Of a stretch of 64,000 bases of DNA, positions 62,285 to 64,000 are shown one piece after another. Below the pieces are notes generated by a model. That model ran no database searches. It saw only the letters and a program-made list of their open reading frames with translations, and was not told the DNA's origin. A program made the translations under genes and the position numbers. The stretch spans positions 248,001 through 312,000 of the forward strand of contig JAUJOT010000002.1 in the NCBI GenBank assembly GCA_030447505.1. The letters are read 5' to 3'. This stretch comes from Solirubrobacteraceae bacterium. GTDB taxonomy: Bacteria > Actinomycetota > Thermoleophilia > Solirubrobacterales > Solirubrobacteraceae. Position 1 is the stretch's first letter. Every line of letters begins with the position of its first letter.

Positions 62285-63330
62285 TGCGGGCGATCACGGT
62301 CATCCCGGGCGAGCGGGACTCGGCGCGCCTGGAGGAGATCGAGGAGCCGTCCCCGGAGGCCGGGGCCGTGCTCGTCCAAGCGGTCGCGATCGGCGTCTGC
62401 GGTACGGACGGCGAGATCATCCGCGGCGAGTACGGATGGTCGCCACCGGGTCGCGCGCGGCTCGTGCTGGGTCACGAGTCGCTGGGACGGGTGATCGAGG
62501 CGCCCGACGGCGCAGCGGTCAGCGCGGGAGATCTCGTCGTGGGGATCGTGCGGCGCCCCGATCCCGAGCCCTGCGTCTGCTGCGCCGCCGGCGAATGGGA
62601 CCAATGCCGCAATGGACGCTATACCGAACGCGGGATCAAGGAGATCGACGGCTACGGCTCCGAGCGCTGGCGCGTCGAGCCGGAGTTCGCCGTGCGCGTC
62701 GATCCCCAGCTGGGCCGGCTCGGCGTCCTTCTCGAGCCGGCGAGCATCGTCGCCAAGGCATGGGACCAGATCGACCGCATCAGCCGGCGCGCATGCACCC
62801 GGATCGAGACGGCGCTCGTCACCGGCGCCGGAGCGATCGGCCTGCTGGCCGCGCTGCTGGCGCGCCAGCGAGGGCTTGACGTGCACGTGCTCGACATCGT
62901 CGCCGCCGGCCCCAAGCCCGAGGCCGTCGCGGCACTGGGCGCCGCGTATCACCACGGCGACGTCAGGGAGATCGGCGATGTCGACGTGGTCGTCGAGGCG
63001 ACCGGCGTGGGCAGCGTCATCTTCGACGTCATCGGCCAGACGAATCCGGGCGGCATCGTCTGCCTCACCGGCATGTCGCCGGCGGGACGCAGGATCGAGA
63101 TCGACGCCGGCGCACTGAACCGCGAACTGGTACTCGAGAACGACGTCGTCTTCGGGTCCGTGAACGCAAACCGGCGCCACTACCGGCTCGCCGCCGACGC
63201 GCTGGCGCGCGCCGACCGCGACTGGCTGGAGCGGCTCGTCACGCGCTGGGTTTCGCTCGACCAGTGGCGAAGCGCGCTCGAACGCCGCGACGACGACATC
63301 AAGGTCGCGATCGCGTTCGACGCCGGCTGA
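62284..63330 (+). CDS. Glucose 1-dehydrogenase-like zinc-dependent MDR enzyme
   Basis: 348 residues. 'VGVCGTDGEI' type motif (here 'IGVCGTDGEIIRGEYG'), 'LVLGHESLGRVIE', structural cysteines in 'EPCVCCAAGEWDQCRNGRYT' and 'ERGIKEIDGYGSERWRV' are specific to the archaeal-type glucose dehydrogenase branch of medium-chain dehydrogenases. Rossmann fold 'LVTGAGAIGLLAALLARQRG'. Oxidises glucose (or related sugars) to the lactone with NAD(P). One-base overlap with the GH15 gene. Confidence 0.9.
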   Translation: MRAITVIPGERDSARLEEIEEPSPEAGAVLVQAVAIGVCGTDGEIIRGEYGWSPPGRARLVLGHESLGRVIEAPDGAAVSAGDLVVGIVRRPDPEPCVCCAAGEWDQCRNGRYTERGIKEIDGYGSERWRVEPEFAVRVDPQLGRLGVLLEPASIVAKAWDQIDRISRRACTRIETALVTGAGAIGLLAALLARQRGLDVHVLDIVAAGPKPEAVAALGAAYHHGDVREIGDVDVVVEATGVGSVIFDVIGQTNPGGIVCLTGMSPAGRRIEIDAGALNRELVLENDVVFGSVNANRRHYRLAADALARADRDWLERLVTRWVSLDQWRSALERRDDDIKVAIAFDAG

Positions 63331-63428
63331 CGCCCGCGCCGGCGAGCCGCACCCGGCGGCCGGCGGCCGATCGGCAACGTAAGCTCCGCGGCCTGTCGCC
63401 AGCAGCCAGCAGCAGCCCCTCAGCCGCG

Positions 63429-64000
63429 TTGACGGCGACGGCGCGGCGCGGCCTCGCCCGCGCCGCCGCGATCAGCGCGCTCGCGCTCGTGCCGGAGGCG
63501 CTGCACGGCGCCGAGGATGTGCGCGGCGCTTTCGGCCCCGCGCCGGCGCTCGCCGTCCTGCTGCTCGCGCAGGCGGTCGCAGCCGCGGCCGCGCTGCACG
63601 GCCGGCGCTTCGGGGCACGCCTGCTGCTCGCCGTCAGCGCCGCGTGGATCTTCGGCGCCGTCGCCGATCATCCCGAGGCGTTCGCCGATCCGGCGGGCTT
63701 TCGCGACGGCTGGACGTCGGCGCTCCCCGTCCTCGCGCTCGTCGCGCTGAACGGCGCCGCGGCGGCGTACGCCCTCGCGCCGTCGATGCCGCGCCGCTGG
63801 GACGCGCTGAAGACGTCGCCCGCCGACGCGTGGGCGGCGTGCGAGTACGAGCGCGCCGTCGTGCTCGACGTGCGCGCGGCGCGCGAGCGCGCCGGCGGCG
63901 CGATTCCAGGTGCGATGCCGGCATCGTGGCGCGCACCGCAGGCGCCGCCCGGCGACCGCCCCGTGCTCGTCGTGTGCTCGCACGGCGGGCGCAGCCTGCG
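63429..64000 (+). CDS. Membrane protein with C-terminal rhodanese domain, 3' end outside the window
   Basis: Frame open from TTG 63429 to the window end (190 codons); not in the ORF track because no stop is reached. Three or four hydrophobic helices ('ALAVLLLAQAVAAAAAL', 'LLLAVSAAWIFGAVA', 'SALPVLALVALNGAAAAYAL') precede a rhodanese-like domain: 'RAVVLDVRAARERAGGAIPG' and the active-site loop 'VLVVCSHGGRSL' with its Cys. A sulphurtransferase or a thiol-sensing domain at the membrane. The start codon is uncertain. Confidence 0.72.
   Translation, partial: MTATARRGLARAAAISALALVPEALHGAEDVRGAFGPAPALAVLLLAQAVAAAAALHGRRFGARLLLAVSAAWIFGAVADHPEAFADPAGFRDGWTSALPVLALVALNGAAAAYALAPSMPRRWDALKTSPADAWAACEYERAVVLDVRAARERAGGAIPGAMPASWRAPQAPPGDRPVLVVCSHGGRSL

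Overview
This 64 kb window is very GC-rich (most third codon positions are G or C) and encodes a single-membrane-type bacterium. It has actinobacterial gene order, a type IV pilus system without the outer-membrane secretin PilQ, a SpoIIE-type phosphatase and many GTG starts. The best guess is a deep-branching actinobacterium, probably class Thermoleophilia (Solirubrobacter/Conexibacter-like). This is an inference from gene content; no rRNA gene is present to confirm it.

Layout. 1-2.1 kb: the 5' part of a GMC/cholesterol-oxidase-like flavoenzyme and a membrane glycosyltransferase. 2.1-16 kb: shikimate genes (aroQ with pepQ, a fused aroK-aroB, aroC) joined to a pilus operon: pilM-pilN-pilO plus a protein in the PilP position, prepilin peptidase, three minor-pilin-like genes and the major pilin. 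16-27 kb: a small zinc-ribbon gene missed by the ORF track, a SpoIIE phosphatase-gluQ-membrane protein-rnd run, a stray receiver, an orphan osmolyte-binding lipoprotein, a histidine kinase facing two response regulators, a flippase-like membrane protein and a rhomboid protease. 27-34 kb: pilC, pilT, ftsH, pilB. 34-48 kb: one long minus-strand run containing aroE, mltG, ruvX, alaS, an IscU-MnmA fusion, a thioredoxin-like protein, aspS, hisS, a glyoxalase-II-like hydrolase, a formiminotransferase and an M29-like peptidase. The order glyoxalase-hisS-aspS-alaS-ruvX-mltG-aroE-prepilin peptidase-aroC-aroK-aroB-aroQ-pepQ matches what is known for mycobacteria. Here the complete pilus machinery occupies the place where mycobacteria keep only a lone prepilin peptidase.

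49.3-57.2 kb is a decaying genomic island integrated in a tRNA gene with a CAT anticodon. A perfect 44-bp copy of the tRNA 3' half marks the far end. The integrase next to the tRNA carries a nonsense codon and a frameshift. The cargo is a PadR regulator facing a SAM-dependent methyltransferase (with inverted-repeat operators visible in the promoters), a DsbA-like protein, a DUF4160/DUF2442 toxin-antitoxin-like pair, a broken IS630 element with terminal repeats, an IS3 fragment and a frameshifted unknown gene. Immediately outside the far junction lie a frameshifted VapB, a truncated VapC and an orphan HipA-like kinase without a normal start, so older mobile DNA probably accumulated at the same tRNA.

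59-64 kb: a secreted lytic-transglycosylase-like protein, then a GH15 glucoamylase/trehalase overlapping a glucose dehydrogenase (glucose release followed by oxidation), and the start of a membrane protein with a rhodanese domain cut off by the window edge.

Four-base ATGA/GTGA stop-start overlaps are very common here and were used to choose many starts.
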